NCBI RefSeq assembly: GCF_022440805.1
Contig: NZ_JAKNTK010000001.1
Coordinates: 3,658,001-3,722,000, forward strand
Direction of reading: 5' to 3'
Length of the DNA: 64,000 nt
From: Holdemania massiliensis
GTDB taxonomy: Bacteria > Bacillota_I > Bacilli_A > Erysipelotrichales > Erysipelotrichaceae
The notes beneath the pieces were generated by a model. The model did not search any database. It was not told where the DNA came from and saw nothing but the letters and a program-made list of their open reading frames with translations. A program made the translations under genes and the position numbers. How positions within the stretch are numbered: position 1 is the first letter of the stretch; each line of letters opens with the position of its first letter. Below, one piece after another: positions 35,602 through 45,340 of the stretch.

Positions 35602-36870
35602 ATGAACAATACGTTCTCATTGAAGCCGAAGGTTCAGACGAAAACCAAACTGAAACCGGCGATGTTTCAATCGTTGAATATCCTGCATATGAGCTCGGAT
35701 GCGCTGTCTGCCTACCTGAATGAACAGATGCTGAGCAATCCGCTGCTGGAATGGAACGATCAGCGCTTGGCAAAAAGTGAAGATCTTTACACCAAAGCGG
35801 AACAATTTGTCGCTGATGATATCTCTTTGAAGCAGCAGCTGCAGCATCAAGCGGCGATGATCCTGGATCCGCAGGATCAGCAGATTGCGGACGTGTTGAT
35901 CAGCTTGTTGGATGACGATGGTTATCTGCGGGAAGATCCTGCCGAGTTATGCCGAATATTGAAAATCGGCGAAGGTCGGCTGAATCGGATCCTGACACAG
36001 TTAAAAAATCTGAAACCGGCCGGGCTCTTTGCTCATGATCTGCGGGAGTGTCTGCTTTATCAGCTTATGGAAAATCATCCGGAAAATGAACTGGCACAGC
36101 GTTTGACCGATCATCTGGAAGCCTTAGCCCGCGGAAGCATGAGCGCCTTATGCCGAACACTTCACTGTAGTGAAGCCGCGCTTCATGAAGCACTGGCTTT
36201 GCTGCGCAGCTGCGATCCCAAGCCGGGCCGCAGTCAGGGAACACCGGCCGCACCGTTAGTCTGCGAAGTCCAGGTGGAAATCGAAGAAGAGCAGTTTAAG
36301 ATCACGCTGACCCACAGCTTCAGCGAACTAGTCTTCCATCCCATGCCGCTGGATGATCCATCGGTTCAGGATTATTTAAAGCAAAAAACATCAGAAGCGA
36401 AAAATCTGCTTCTGGCGATTCAGAAACGCAATCAGACGCTGGTTTCCATTACTCAGGCAGTTTGTCTGAATCAGAAAGCCTTCTTTCTCAGCGGACAGCC
36501 GTTAGTGCCGTTGACCCGACAAAGAATTGCGGAACAGCTGGGGCTGCATCCTTCCACCATTTCCCGTTCGCTTTCCGGCAAAGGGTTACAGTTTCAGGGT
36601 CAGCTTTACCCCTTTTCCTTCTTTTTCCCAACACAGGTACAGGCGGATCTCAGCCAGGATCAGGTGCTGCGGGAATTAAAAAAGCGGATTGATCAGGAAG
36701 ATTCGGCCCATCCCTTCAGCGATCAGCAGCTCAGCGACTGGCTAAAAGCTCAAGGCTGTCCGATCTCACGGCGGACGGTTGTCAAGTATCGACAGAAACT
36801 GCGCATTCCTGATTCCCGGGTTCGCCTGCAATGGGCAAAAGCCGCAGCGGCAAGGAAGAACAAGCATTAA
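35602..36870 (+). CDS. rpoN: RNA polymerase sigma-54 factor
   Basis: A 422-residue sigma-54: the N-terminal activator-interacting region (LKPAMFQSLNILHMSS...NPLLEW), the core-binding domain, the HTH (RQRIAEQLGLHPSTISRSL) and the RpoN box SRRTVVKYRQKL near the end. Slightly shorter than Proteobacterial RpoN, as usual in Firmicutes. AAAGGAGGCCGACCGC precedes the ATG. It is divergent from its own activator gene, so factor, activator, promoter and target operon are all in one 8-kb locus. Confidence 0.94.
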   Translation: MNNTFSLKPKVQTKTKLKPAMFQSLNILHMSSDALSAYLNEQMLSNPLLEWNDQRLAKSEDLYTKAEQFVADDISLKQQLQHQAAMILDPQDQQIADVLISLLDDDGYLREDPAELCRILKIGEGRLNRILTQLKNLKPAGLFAHDLRECLLYQLMENHPENELAQRLTDHLEALARGSMSALCRTLHCSEAALHEALALLRSCDPKPGRSQGTPAAPLVCEVQVEIEEEQFKITLTHSFSELVFHPMPLDDPSVQDYLKQKTSEAKNLLLAIQKRNQTLVSITQAVCLNQKAFFLSGQPLVPLTRQRIAEQLGLHPSTISRSLSGKGLQFQGQLYPFSFFFPTQVQADLSQDQVLRELKKRIDQEDSAHPFSDQQLSDWLKAQGCPISRRTVVKYRQKLRIPDSRVRLQWAKAAAARKNKH

Positions 36871-36919
36871 GGGTGCTGAATCTTGCTGCCTATTTGCAAA
36901 ACTCATCACAAACAAAAAA

Positions 36920-36944
36920 CACGGTTCCTCAGAATCGTGCTTTT
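36920..36944 (+). terminator. Terminator after rpoN
   Basis: CACGGTTC-CTCA-GAATCGTG (one G-T pair) followed by CTTTTA. Confidence 0.65.
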
Positions 36945-36963
36945 ACATTGGTTACTTGGATGA

Positions 36964-37617
36964 TTATCGCTGTCCATTCCATTCAGCGAAGAATTCCTGC
37001 AGATACTCTTCCATGAAGGCCGTGCGGTGCCGTGCTAAACGCCTGCCAGTTTCGGTGTTCATCTTTCCCTCCAACAGCAGCAGTTTTTCATAAAAGTGGT
37101 TGATCACAGTGCTGCGTTCCTTACGATAACTCACGGCGTCCATCTGGGCGCGCGGGGGAAGTTTGGGATCATACATTGCATTGCCGACATGTCCCCCATA
37201 ATAAAAGGTACGGGCAATTCCAATTGCGCCAATCGCATCCAGCCGGTCAGCATCCTGTACGATCTGACCTTCTTTGGACAGCGTCTGACTCTGATCTAAA
37301 TTCTTGGAAAAGGATAAATGATCAATAATCGCAAAAACCGGCTCTTTGACAGCCGGATCAATCGCTTCCAGCGCTTCTGCCAGACGGTCATGTTCCTGCT
37401 TGGGATTCGCAGTCAGCTTATCATCAATCACATCATGAAGCAGCGCGGCTGCCACGATCAAATACAGATCGCAGGGTGTTTCATCACTGGCAATCAAAAC
37501 TGCATTGTTGACAACACGAAGTATGTGATCCAGACTGTGTCCACTGGTATCGCTGGCTAAGCTGGTTTGGGCAATCGCGTAGAATTTCTGACAATTTTCA
37601 ATTTGTTTGGAATTCAT
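36964..37617 (-). CDS. HD-domain phosphohydrolase (YedJ/YpgQ-like)
   Basis: A 217-residue HD protein: H..HD..D pattern as GHSLDHILRV, ALLHDVIDDK and QDADRLDAIGAIGIAR. Relatives include YpgQ, a (d)NTP pyrophosphohydrolase, and YedJ. AGGAGGAAAA precedes the ATG. Convergent with rpoN; no functional link is evident. Confidence 0.88.
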   Translation of the reverse strand: MNSKQIENCQKFYAIAQTSLASDTSGHSLDHILRVVNNAVLIASDETPCDLYLIVAAALLHDVIDDKLTANPKQEHDRLAEALEAIDPAVKEPVFAIIDHLSFSKNLDQSQTLSKEGQIVQDADRLDAIGAIGIARTFYYGGHVGNAMYDPKLPPRAQMDAVSYRKERSTVINHFYEKLLLLEGKMNTETGRRLARHRTAFMEEYLQEFFAEWNGQR

Positions 37618-37748
37618 TTTTCCTCCTGTGGGCTGAGCCCATTTTTTTATTATTCATCAAAAAGACATAAGTATCAAACTGATCCGTTTTCCATCCAATC
37701 CAAGCTTATTTAGAATTCTTTTCTGTTATAACATTATTTTATCTTGAT

Positions 37749-38510
37749 TTAAAGAAGATTCTTTTTAATCCATTCTGCTGGTCCGTCTTGATCATTACTT
37801 GCACAAACATCATAAGCAATTTTCTTTATTTCTGAAGTTGCATTTTCTACAGCAATCCCAATTCCAACTTGCTGCATGATTTCTTCGTCGTTATAATCAT
37901 CTCCAAAGTAAATAAATTTTTTCACCTCCATGGATAACTGATCACAAATATCCTTTAATCCGCGATACTTAGTTGCAAGGATATTCACGATGACAAAATA
38001 ACCCGGCGTATGTGAATTAGCAATAATTTTAACTTTATCCACATCCAAATCAAGCTGATCCAATAATTTCTCATCTTCTAAGTCCAGAGAAATCTTTAGA
38101 ACATTGGATGAATCATAATTTTTAAAATCACTGAAAATATAAGTAGGATCAATTTCGCATATTTCAGGATCGTTTGTTAAAATTCTTTCGGCATAAGTAA
38201 GCGCGATGTTTACGTTCGGTTTATCAATCAAATATCTAACCGTTTTTTCAATAATATCCGGTTCTATAAAATAAGAAGAAATTAGCTTTCCTTGATAGAA
38301 ATTTAACGCTCCATTTAGTGAAATAAGGCCATCCGGTAAGACTAAGTCGCTGTATTTTTTCATGCGCATTACCGATCTTCCTGAAGCAAAAAAGAGATTC
38401 TTATTCAAATGTATTTGTTTTAAAATTCCTACTGTATTTGAAGATATGCTTTTATCTTTATGCAGCAAAGTTTCATCTAAATCAAATATAATTCCGCAGC
38501 AATCATCCAT
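37749..38510 (-). CDS. Cof-type HAD phosphatase
   Basis: A 253-residue HAD IIB phosphatase: IIFDLDETLL (both Asp), FASGRS (motif II), a C2B cap, and YFGDDYNDEEIM (motif IV). Such enzymes dephosphorylate sugar phosphates or cofactors. AGGAGGTAAGT precedes the ATG. It is more AT-rich than its neighbours. Confidence 0.88.
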   Translation of the reverse strand: MDDCCGIIFDLDETLLHKDKSISSNTVGILKQIHLNKNLFFASGRSVMRMKKYSDLVLPDGLISLNGALNFYQGKLISSYFIEPDIIEKTVRYLIDKPNVNIALTYAERILTNDPEICEIDPTYIFSDFKNYDSSNVLKISLDLEDEKLLDQLDLDVDKVKIIANSHTPGYFVIVNILATKYRGLKDICDQLSMEVKKFIYFGDDYNDEEIMQQVGIGIAVENATSEIKKIAYDVCASNDQDGPAEWIKKNLL

Positions 38511-38764
38511 ACTTACCTCCTAAACCACTTTTTGTGGATATATAAATACATATTATCACTTTTTACAGCTTATAATCTATTTGTTATGAATTTGTAATAC
38601 CTATTCCGAAAATGCAAATTACAAAAGCAAATGCATCCCTTTTTCCGGAAGAGATGCATTCTAATTTTCCTGGCTCCTGCTGCTTAGATAATTATAATCA
38701 TTCTTTTTTACGTTTGAATATTTCGTTTCCTATAAGCAATGAATAGAAAAGAGGTTATTTTCTT

Positions 38765-39403
38765 TTACTTCTCCATAGGATCAAACACCGTATATTCGCC
38801 ATAGATCTGAATCTGCTGACCCTTGACTTTCACGAAGGCGTTATCGCACAAAGCGAGAATCGGGGCGATGCGGCTGGCCTGGCGAATTTCTTCCTTATGT
38901 TCTATATTGGATGCATCATAATGCGGCTCTAAATTAATCTTGGTCAGACCCAGTCCCCGGTATTCGCTCAGCTGCGGAATATGATCACTTTCCTGTTTTG
39001 CTAAAACAACATGATCACCCATGTTGATTGCACCGGCGCTCATTCCAATGATGACCGCATTCGTGGTTTTTAATTTTTCCCGCAGACCTATCCGTTCAAA
39101 TGAAGCATGCTGACGCAGCGTGTCGCCGCCAGCCAGCCAAATGACATCCACCTGCTTTAAGCATTGATCTATCTGACTTTCCGATAAACGATCATCCAGC
39201 AGTGTCAGTGTTTTAAAGTCGAGGTCTGCTTCATGGAACAGGGTTAATATAGCTTTAGCATACTTCTCAGTTTTTTCGGCTTCATCAAACGCCGACGCGA
39301 CAAAAACAAAATTATTAAGCTGGGGAATCGCAGCTTTTAATTCCTGAACAAAAGCTTCAGGAAAGCCGTTGGGAAAAGCACTGGTTAAAAAAAAGGTTTG
39401 CAT
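38765..39403 (-). CDS. Peptidase family S51 (PepE-like)
   Basis: A 212-residue protein with the S51 nucleophile elbow GMSAGAINMG and WLAGGDTLRQH before it, plus the LEPHYDASN region with a likely catalytic His. S51 covers aspartyl dipeptidases and cyanophycinase-like enzymes; this one is of the short cytoplasmic type. AGGAGGTTGGAT precedes the ATG at 39403. Substrate unknown. Confidence 0.85.
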   Translation of the reverse strand: MQTFFLTSAFPNGFPEAFVQELKAAIPQLNNFVFVASAFDEAEKTEKYAKAILTLFHEADLDFKTLTLLDDRLSESQIDQCLKQVDVIWLAGGDTLRQHASFERIGLREKLKTTNAVIIGMSAGAINMGDHVVLAKQESDHIPQLSEYRGLGLTKINLEPHYDASNIEHKEEIRQASRIAPILALCDNAFVKVKGQQIQIYGEYTVFDPMEK

Positions 39404-39547
39404 ATCCAACCTCCTAAAATCATCGGATATCATATATATCTCATATTCTTAAGCAGAACAGAGAAATCAAAGTTCGGCTGATCAGCGATGTTATGATTCC
39501 CTGATCATGTTGTTAGCTCCAGTTACAGGGATGCAGAATCAAATCTT

Positions 39548-40150
39548 TTATTCATCGAATAAAATCGAATGCAGATGAGCACGAATCTCCGGCATCCGTC
39601 TCGTTTCAAAAACAGGATGATCTTTCAGCCATTTGCGGTTTAAGGGGGAAGGGTGCGGAAGCGTATAAACAGGTTTTCCCTGAAAACTCTGGGTGCTGAA
39701 AATTAATGTTTCCAGCGGAATTTCTGGGAATAACCATTGTGCTGCATAACTGCCGATTACGATGTATAACTGCGGCTGTACAAGTTCCAGTTCCTGCCTC
39801 AGATACAGCTCCGCACACCTTACAGGCGGACGCTGATCACCGCTGCCTTTCGCTTTTCCAGGAAAACAACGGGCAATGGAAGCAATGTAAAACAGCTGCG
39901 GATCATAGAACTGAGCGTCGCTGATCTGATACCATTCCTGTTTCAGTTTGCGGCCACTGGCATCATTGAACGGCAGTCCAGTTTCCATTACGCGTCGTGA
40001 AGGCGCCTGGCTGATCTGAAAAATTTTTGATCTGAGATCACCCTGAAAGATCGGATGCCATCCCTCTTCCTGCTGCCTTGGACAAATACGGCAGTGCAGC
40101 AGCTGAGCTTTCAGTTGTTCAAATTGTATGGAGTTTTCTTGATTTTTCAT
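39548..40150 (-). CDS. Uracil-DNA glycosylase superfamily protein
   Basis: A 200-residue protein of the UDG fold. HCRICPRQ near the start, QAPSRRVMETGLPFNDASG (the region aligned with the catalytic GxxPG loop), FYIASIARCFPGK and TLPHPSPLNRKW (the His-Pro-Ser motif) identify the family. It resembles the uncharacterised UDG-like proteins and not classical Ung. AAGGAAAAGACG precedes the ATG. Confidence 0.8.
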   Translation of the reverse strand: MKNQENSIQFEQLKAQLLHCRICPRQQEEGWHPIFQGDLRSKIFQISQAPSRRVMETGLPFNDASGRKLKQEWYQISDAQFYDPQLFYIASIARCFPGKAKGSGDQRPPVRCAELYLRQELELVQPQLYIVIGSYAAQWLFPEIPLETLIFSTQSFQGKPVYTLPHPSPLNRKWLKDHPVFETRRMPEIRAHLHSILFDE

Positions 40151-40409
40151 CGTCTTTTCCTTATTTCAATTGATGTTCTTTTATTATACCACGCTGCAAT
40201 AAAATTCGGCTTTCTTTCCTAATCCCTACTCTTATAAAGACGAGAAAAATGAGAAATGATGATCAGGGTCTTCCCCGTTCTTTAAGTAAATGGATTGCAA
40301 TAGAAAGCAGAAGATGGTTTAATTCAGACAGAGCCCCTTCAGCCCTCTGGAAACTGATTCTTCGGTTTCCAGATGTTTGCCATTCTGATAATCAGGAAAG
40401 GAGCAAAAG

Positions 40410-41033
40410 ATGAAACACATCAATAAAATCCTCTGCCTTGCCATGCTTTTTCTCGGAATCGTAACAGGCTGTTCACAAAATGTTGATTCCCAGCCCCAAT
40501 CCAGTCTGAAACCCGCGGCCTACAACCAGGAAGACACAGCGATTGCCAAACAGTTTGGTTATACTGCGGATCCGCAGATCTTTCAGTTTGCGGCCGACAC
40601 TGCGATCCAATCATTGCATTATACGGTTTACAAGCTGAATCAGGGACAATGGGAAGTTCAATGGACCGCAGATCAGACTTTATCCGGAGCTCGCGGACGG
40701 ATCGCCGTTTATTCCGATGCTTTGCCTTCCGGATATACGATCATCATGCAGTGTGATAATATCTGCGTTAAAGATCAGCTGCAAGTTGACAATCCTGACT
40801 TTACGCTGCCGGAAGAAGCCGCATTTTCTCACACTTCCTTAAACAAAGAAATCCCATTGGAATTCACACAGGAAATTCCGGTTCTCCTTCAGCAAATTTC
40901 AACAGATAAACAACACAATTCTGTCGAACTGGATCAGTTCTTCAATCCGGGTACGTTTTCGGATCAAGATGAAGTCTGGGCTTTAACCTTAACTTTTCAG
41001 GCATCCAAAGCATCCCGTCAGCTGCCGGCTTAA
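40410..41033 (+). CDS. Lipoprotein, unknown
   Basis: A 207-residue lipoprotein with signal peptide ending in IVTGC and a beta-rich body. AAGGAGCAAAAG precedes the ATG. A CTGGAAAC/GTTTCCAG stem-loop (about 40354-40378) lies in the otherwise empty leader. The group II intron begins 35 bp after its stop codon, on the other strand. Confidence 0.7.
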   Translation: MKHINKILCLAMLFLGIVTGCSQNVDSQPQSSLKPAAYNQEDTAIAKQFGYTADPQIFQFAADTAIQSLHYTVYKLNQGQWEVQWTADQTLSGARGRIAVYSDALPSGYTIIMQCDNICVKDQLQVDNPDFTLPEEAAFSHTSLNKEIPLEFTQEIPVLLQQISTDKQHNSVELDQFFNPGTFSDQDEVWALTLTFQASKASRQLPA

Positions 41034-41107
41034 AGAAACCGGATACCCTTGCTTACAACTCATAATAATAGAGTAGAGGGAAAGTTTTAACTTTCGCCCC
41101 TCTCATT

Positions 41108-41138
41108 GAACCGTACGTACGGGTCTCGTATACGGCTC
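41108..41138 (-). ncRNA. Group II intron domain V
   Basis: On the minus strand GAGCCGTATACGAG with CGTACGTACGGTTC, the conserved hairpin that carries the catalytic triad of group II ribozymes. Confidence 0.8.
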
Positions 41139-41153
41139 TACATTTATATCGAA

Positions 41154-42452
41154 TCACAAACTCTTAAGATAGTATTCTAGGGGATTGACTAAACCTGGTC
41201 TGTCCCCTTTCTTTATGCCTAAAACTTTTGGTGATAATGTAAAGTTTACGATATTCATCCCACTTCTTTTATACCACCCTAATCTCGTGTTAGCACACTT
41301 ATAGATATCTTCTTCGCTAAACTTACATTTGCTCACTATATTTAGCTTCATTAGATTTCTATATATCGTCTTTGGTTTCTTCCATTGCTTGATGATGATA
41401 CATCGTACCTTATGGCGTAGCCATTGCCCAAATTCATCAAGAAACATTTTAATGCTACCTATCTTAAAATAGTTTATCCAACCTCTTACAGTTTGATTTA
41501 CTTTCGCAAATGTAACTGCCAGCGGTCTTGATATGGCATGTTTTCTCTTCATCAATGTTTTAATCTTAGAATACAGTCGTTTCTTTCTATCTTTCGTAGG
41601 TACGCATTTCCAATCTTGTCCATTCTTATAAAAGGTAAATCCTAGGAATTGCCCTTTCGTTGGGCGGACGACTTTTGTCTTTGTTGCACTCACTTTCAAG
41701 AATAGTTTTCTCTCTAGCCATGATGTCACTGACTTCATTACACGGTTCGCACTCATTTCGCTTTTGACGAAGATCATACAGTCATCGGCGTATCTTACAA
41801 ATTTAAGGTTTCTAGACTCTAGCTCTTTATCCAATTTATCTAAATAGATATTTGATAAAATAACGCTAATTGGTCCTCCTTGAGGTGTGCCAACCGTAGT
41901 ACTTTTGACGAGTCCATCCTCTAACACACCTGCTCTTAGATAGGCTCTTATCAAATGTAATGTTGTTGCGTCATTGACATTCTCTCTTAAGATTGAAATT
42001 AATTTGTCATGATTTACGGTATCAAAGAATTTTTCAATATCCAAATCAACTATCCATTCGTATTCATCATTTAAGTTATTTAACACTTCTTCCATTGCCA
42101 TATGTGCACTTCGCCTTGGTCGAAATCCAAAACTATGTTCACTGAATATAGGCTCATAGATTTTTGTGAGTTCTTGTAGAATAGCTTGTTGGATAACTCG
42201 GTCAACAACGGTTGGTATTCCTAATGGTCTTTGTTTTCCATTTGGTTTTGGAATATAGACTCTTTTCACTGGCATGGGTCGATATTGCTTGTTCATTATC
42301 AAGGAAACAATTTCTTCTTGATATTGTCCAAACCCTTGTTCGACTTCTTGCACTGTCATCTTATCCATTCCAGGTGCTCCCTTGTTTTGTTTGACCTTTT
42401 TGATTGCCTTTTGCAAATTCTCTTCACTTAAAATCTTTTCCATTAATTTCAT
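41154..42452 (-). CDS. ltrA: Group II intron reverse transcriptase/maturase
   Basis: A 432-residue maturase: RT domain with KRVYIPKPNGKQRPLGIPT, SFGFRPRRSAH, the TPQGGPIS block and the catalytic YADD, then the GIIM maturase domain (TVRGWINYFKIGSI). There is no HNH endonuclease domain, as in class C introns. It seems intact, so the intron may still be mobile. AAGGAGGAGCAGCAA precedes the ATG. Confidence 0.95.
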   Translation of the reverse strand: MKLMEKILSEENLQKAIKKVKQNKGAPGMDKMTVQEVEQGFGQYQEEIVSLIMNKQYRPMPVKRVYIPKPNGKQRPLGIPTVVDRVIQQAILQELTKIYEPIFSEHSFGFRPRRSAHMAMEEVLNNLNDEYEWIVDLDIEKFFDTVNHDKLISILRENVNDATTLHLIRAYLRAGVLEDGLVKSTTVGTPQGGPISVILSNIYLDKLDKELESRNLKFVRYADDCMIFVKSEMSANRVMKSVTSWLERKLFLKVSATKTKVVRPTKGQFLGFTFYKNGQDWKCVPTKDRKKRLYSKIKTLMKRKHAISRPLAVTFAKVNQTVRGWINYFKIGSIKMFLDEFGQWLRHKVRCIIIKQWKKPKTIYRNLMKLNIVSKCKFSEEDIYKCANTRLGWYKRSGMNIVNFTLSPKVLGIKKGDRPGLVNPLEYYLKSL

Positions 42453-42984
42453 TTGCTGCTCCTCCTTCTACTTGTAAATCGATTTGGAAACATCCCCACT
42501 ACTTTCACCATCTGTGCTTACGATTCACAGTTCTAGGCTATCCTCATTTTCGGACTATCCAAACATTGCTTATAGCGATTCGCACTCTATAAACGTTTCA
42601 GTCCTTCGGTATTTCTACCTACTATGACTTCATCTGACTTCTTGCGATAAACCTTTTTCGACCATGGGTACCATCACTGATTTTAAAGTTTATTGGACTT
42701 CCTTGTTCGCAAGATCTCCCAGGGTAAGACATATATCTTTCTCTTCACAACCTCTTGATTTACTGTCTTGGTTTTACGTTTACCTTTTGGACTTTGGTTT
42801 GTACTGCAACCTTATCCACCATTTAGCCTCATCAAGTTTCTTTTCGTAAGCTCGAAAGATTCGCTACACCACTTCCTTCACCCATGGTATCACTACCAAC
42901 GGCTTGTGGTTCACTACACTTGGCGGCAACTACCCGTGACTGGACTTTCACCAGTTAGATATATGTCATGCCTGGCACACAGTT

Positions 42985-43023
42985 AAAACAGCCTGGACTT
43001 GCATCGAAGCATTCCGGGCTGTT
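42985..43023 (-). terminator. Terminator of the HAD gene, target of the intron
   Basis: On the minus strand AACAGCC-CGGA...TCC-A-GGCTGTT forms a long stem with a TTCG loop region, followed by TTTT. The intron starts four bases further on. Confidence 0.85.
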
Positions 43024-43028
43024 TTGTT

Positions 43029-43841
43029 TCAGCTTTGATTTAAGAAATGTTCGGCAATAAACCGACCGATTCCGTCATGATCATGATCGTCCGTAATATA
43101 ATCTGCGGCACTTTTGGTTTTTTCACTGCCGTTGGCCATCACCACGCCAATCTTAGCATTCACCGTCATATCATAATCATTATCTGCATCGCCAAAGGTA
43201 CAAAGTTCATCCATCGTAAAACCATGCAAGGTCATGAATTCCTTCAGTCCTTCCGACTTCGATACCCGCGGATCCATATATTCAAATAAGATGCTCGCTG
43301 TAATCAATCCGGCAGACTTGGTTTTCGGTACCGTAAAGGTATGACTGCGGGCAATCACGGTATCCATCATCGCCGGGTCACAGACGATCATGACCTTCGG
43401 CCGCGGTTCGTTCAGAAATTCATGATAGTCAACGACGTGATAAGGAATGTGATCGGCTTCAGACAGCTTTCGGATATGTTCATCATCCTTCGGCGTATAC
43501 AGTTCTCCTTGCCAAGGAATCGCAAAATTCACGTCCAGATCCTGATAATGTTCGATGACCTGGCGGATAACATTTCCCTCCAGCGGATAACTGCTTTTTT
43601 CCACATTCAGCTGGAAATCCGCAATTTCCGCGCCGCCGGTTCCAACAATCGCGTCGACCAATCCTTCGATTCCCCATCGGCTTAGCTGTTCCTTAACACT
43701 ATGCACATCCCGGCCGGTAGCCAAACCGAACAACATTCCCTGCGCCTTGACTTTTTTTATCTGTTCGATCGTATAGGGCGAAACAACTCCCTGGCTGTTC
43801 AACAATGTTCCATCCACATCACACATGATTGCTTTGATCAT
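43029..43841 (-). CDS. Cof-type HAD phosphatase
   Basis: A 270-residue HAD IIB phosphatase: IMCDVDGTLLNS, LATGRD, KSEGLKEFM and TFGDADNDYDM. Acts on phosphorylated sugars or cofactors in the cytoplasm. The ATG at 43841 follows GAGGGGG; the longer frame lacks a start signal. TATAAT at 43879-43884 (minus) is a possible -10. Confidence 0.9.
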   Translation of the reverse strand: MIKAIMCDVDGTLLNSQGVVSPYTIEQIKKVKAQGMLFGLATGRDVHSVKEQLSRWGIEGLVDAIVGTGGAEIADFQLNVEKSSYPLEGNVIRQVIEHYQDLDVNFAIPWQGELYTPKDDEHIRKLSEADHIPYHVVDYHEFLNEPRPKVMIVCDPAMMDTVIARSHTFTVPKTKSAGLITASILFEYMDPRVSKSEGLKEFMTLHGFTMDELCTFGDADNDYDMTVNAKIGVVMANGSEKTKSAADYITDDHDHDGIGRFIAEHFLNQS

Positions 43842-43991
43842 CTTATTTGAATCCCCCTCTGATTTACAAGTCTTATTTATTATAACAAGAAAGGGACTGC
43901 CGTGCATTCGGATTGTATCCTTTTTCACTGCCGTCCCTTTTCCTGTTCCGTCTTTGGATTTAAATTCTGAGAAAATATCCGGTTACCGTTT

Positions 43992-44399
43992 CTAATCAAC
44001 CGTGAAATCGGAAGATTGAAAATGACTGTAATACCGCCCGCTCTTCGCTGTGAATTTTAAAATCAGCTTGACTGTGTCTTCCGTTTCCTGACTTTCCTGC
44101 AAGGATTCCAACTGATTGATGTCTGAGGACGCTTCCCTCTGAAAGAACCCTTTCAGGCAAACCCCACGGTAAAACCGCTGATCCATAAAATAAAGACTTG
44201 CCGGACGCGCCGCAAAGTCAGCACCAAAGCAGCCGGCAGCTGGATCGATCTCAAACCAGAATTCACGAATGCCCTCCCGTCGGAAAGGCTGCGGCATCAC
44301 CTGGGTTTCCGGATAACCCTGTTCATCAATAAAACTGCCAATTCCATAGCGGACATTATCCACCATTTTTCCGATTGTCTGTTCAGGATTTCGAATCAT
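43992..44399 (-). CDS. Pyridoxamine 5'-phosphate oxidase-like flavin-binding protein
   Basis: A 135-residue split-barrel protein (VRYGIGSFIDEQGYPETQVM, EFWFEIDPAA, ASLYFMDQRFYRGVCLKGFF), as in PNPOx-like proteins that bind FMN, F420 or haem. It starts inside the last codons of the gene upstream (17-bp overlap), so the two are coupled. True oxidase activity on pyridoxamine phosphate is unlikely at this size. Confidence 0.75.
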   Translation of the reverse strand: MIRNPEQTIGKMVDNVRYGIGSFIDEQGYPETQVMPQPFRREGIREFWFEIDPAAGCFGADFAARPASLYFMDQRFYRGVCLKGFFQREASSDINQLESLQESQETEDTVKLILKFTAKSGRYYSHFQSSDFTVD

Positions 44400-45192
44400 T
44401 GTTTTCTTCTCCTTTCTGCGGCTTTAGGACCGCTTTTACAATCTGCAGCATTTCCCCATCCACAATGGAGGACTCAAACTGAATTTTGTCTTGGCTTATC
44501 CAATAGGTTTCCGTCATCACCGTATTCAGACCGCAGGCTTCCCCGACAAACAACAACATGCCTGCTTCGGCTGTACCTATTTTCCACCGGATGCCCGGCG
44601 CTCCATGCAGCTTGAAGCGCTTCAGGATGCTGCCCACCTGCTTCATCAGACGGGTACAAAACTGAATGATTTCAGCCTGTCCATGGCAGACGGATTCCGC
44701 CATATTGGTGACGACAACCGCATCGGCAGCATAATCGCGGGCGATAATCCGGGCATTCAGCGATCCCATCATCAACGCATGATGATAAAACTTCTTTTTC
44801 GCACTCGGGGAATCCGGAATGATCTGCCCACCTGCAAACAGCGGAAGCCTGATCTGTAAATCGCTGAGCACCAGGGTGAAGGCCGTGATTTTTCCGGCTT
44901 CCTGACGGCAGACATAACTGCAGAAGGGGGTAATCGTGGGCAAAGAAAGGGCGATCACACCGAATTCTTCTGTGCTTTCCTTTACTGAAACAACACGCTG
45001 GGAGCGCGCTTGGTAACAGGCCTCGGAAGCAAACAGACATTGAAACAGCTGAATTGCGGCTGTATAATCCAGCTTCATCATTTTCCCACGGTAACTGGCC
45101 AGTCCTGTTAAAGAAGGGGACAAGTCTGCCAGAAAAGCCTCGCTCTGTAAATCGGCCAGGGCTTCCAGATGTTGATTCATTTCTGCATTCAT
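44383..45192 (-). CDS. Protein of unknown function, coupled to the PNPOx-like gene
   Basis: A 269-residue soluble protein. The ATG at 45192 is chosen for AAAGGA 9 nt upstream. I do not recognise its domains. It has an LPTITPFCSYVCRQEAGKI core and GAPGIRWKIGTAEAGMLLF near the end, and is rich in Cys and Met. The 17-bp overlap with the PNPOx-like gene suggests they work together. Confidence 0.6.
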   Translation of the reverse strand: MNAEMNQHLEALADLQSEAFLADLSPSLTGLASYRGKMMKLDYTAAIQLFQCLFASEACYQARSQRVVSVKESTEEFGVIALSLPTITPFCSYVCRQEAGKITAFTLVLSDLQIRLPLFAGGQIIPDSPSAKKKFYHHALMMGSLNARIIARDYAADAVVVTNMAESVCHGQAEIIQFCTRLMKQVGSILKRFKLHGAPGIRWKIGTAEAGMLLFVGEACGLNTVMTETYWISQDKIQFESSIVDGEMLQIVKAVLKPQKGEENNDSKS

Positions 45193-45340
45193 AAATAAAA
45201 TCCTTTCTGCCAAAACTGGCTGGATTCTGCATTCACACAGCTCGGATCACCTGAAATTCTTTGCTTTTTCAGTTCAGTAACTAGGCATCCAGTCAAAGAA
45301 TTCAATCCGCTGCATCGGCGCAGGTCGTTTTGTTCTGCCT

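Larger units (their letters stand above)
41068..42980 (-). mobile_element. Group II intron (class C-like) with maturase
   Basis: On the minus strand the 5' end is GTGTGCCAGGCATGAC, a standard group II start. The maturase gene sits in domain IV, domain V lies at 41108-41138, and a domain VI stem ends near 41068 with CTACTCTAT. About 1.9 kb in all. The first 530 bp (42453-42980) are the untranslated catalytic domains I-III. It is inserted four bases after the T run of a terminator, the usual habit of class C introns. Ends are accurate to a few bases. Confidence 0.88.

Noticed and set aside
37627..37645. Terminator TGGGCT-GAG-CCCA plus T run on the plus strand
   Set aside because: No plus-strand gene ends just upstream; the stem is short and lies in the leader of the HD gene, so its role is unclear.
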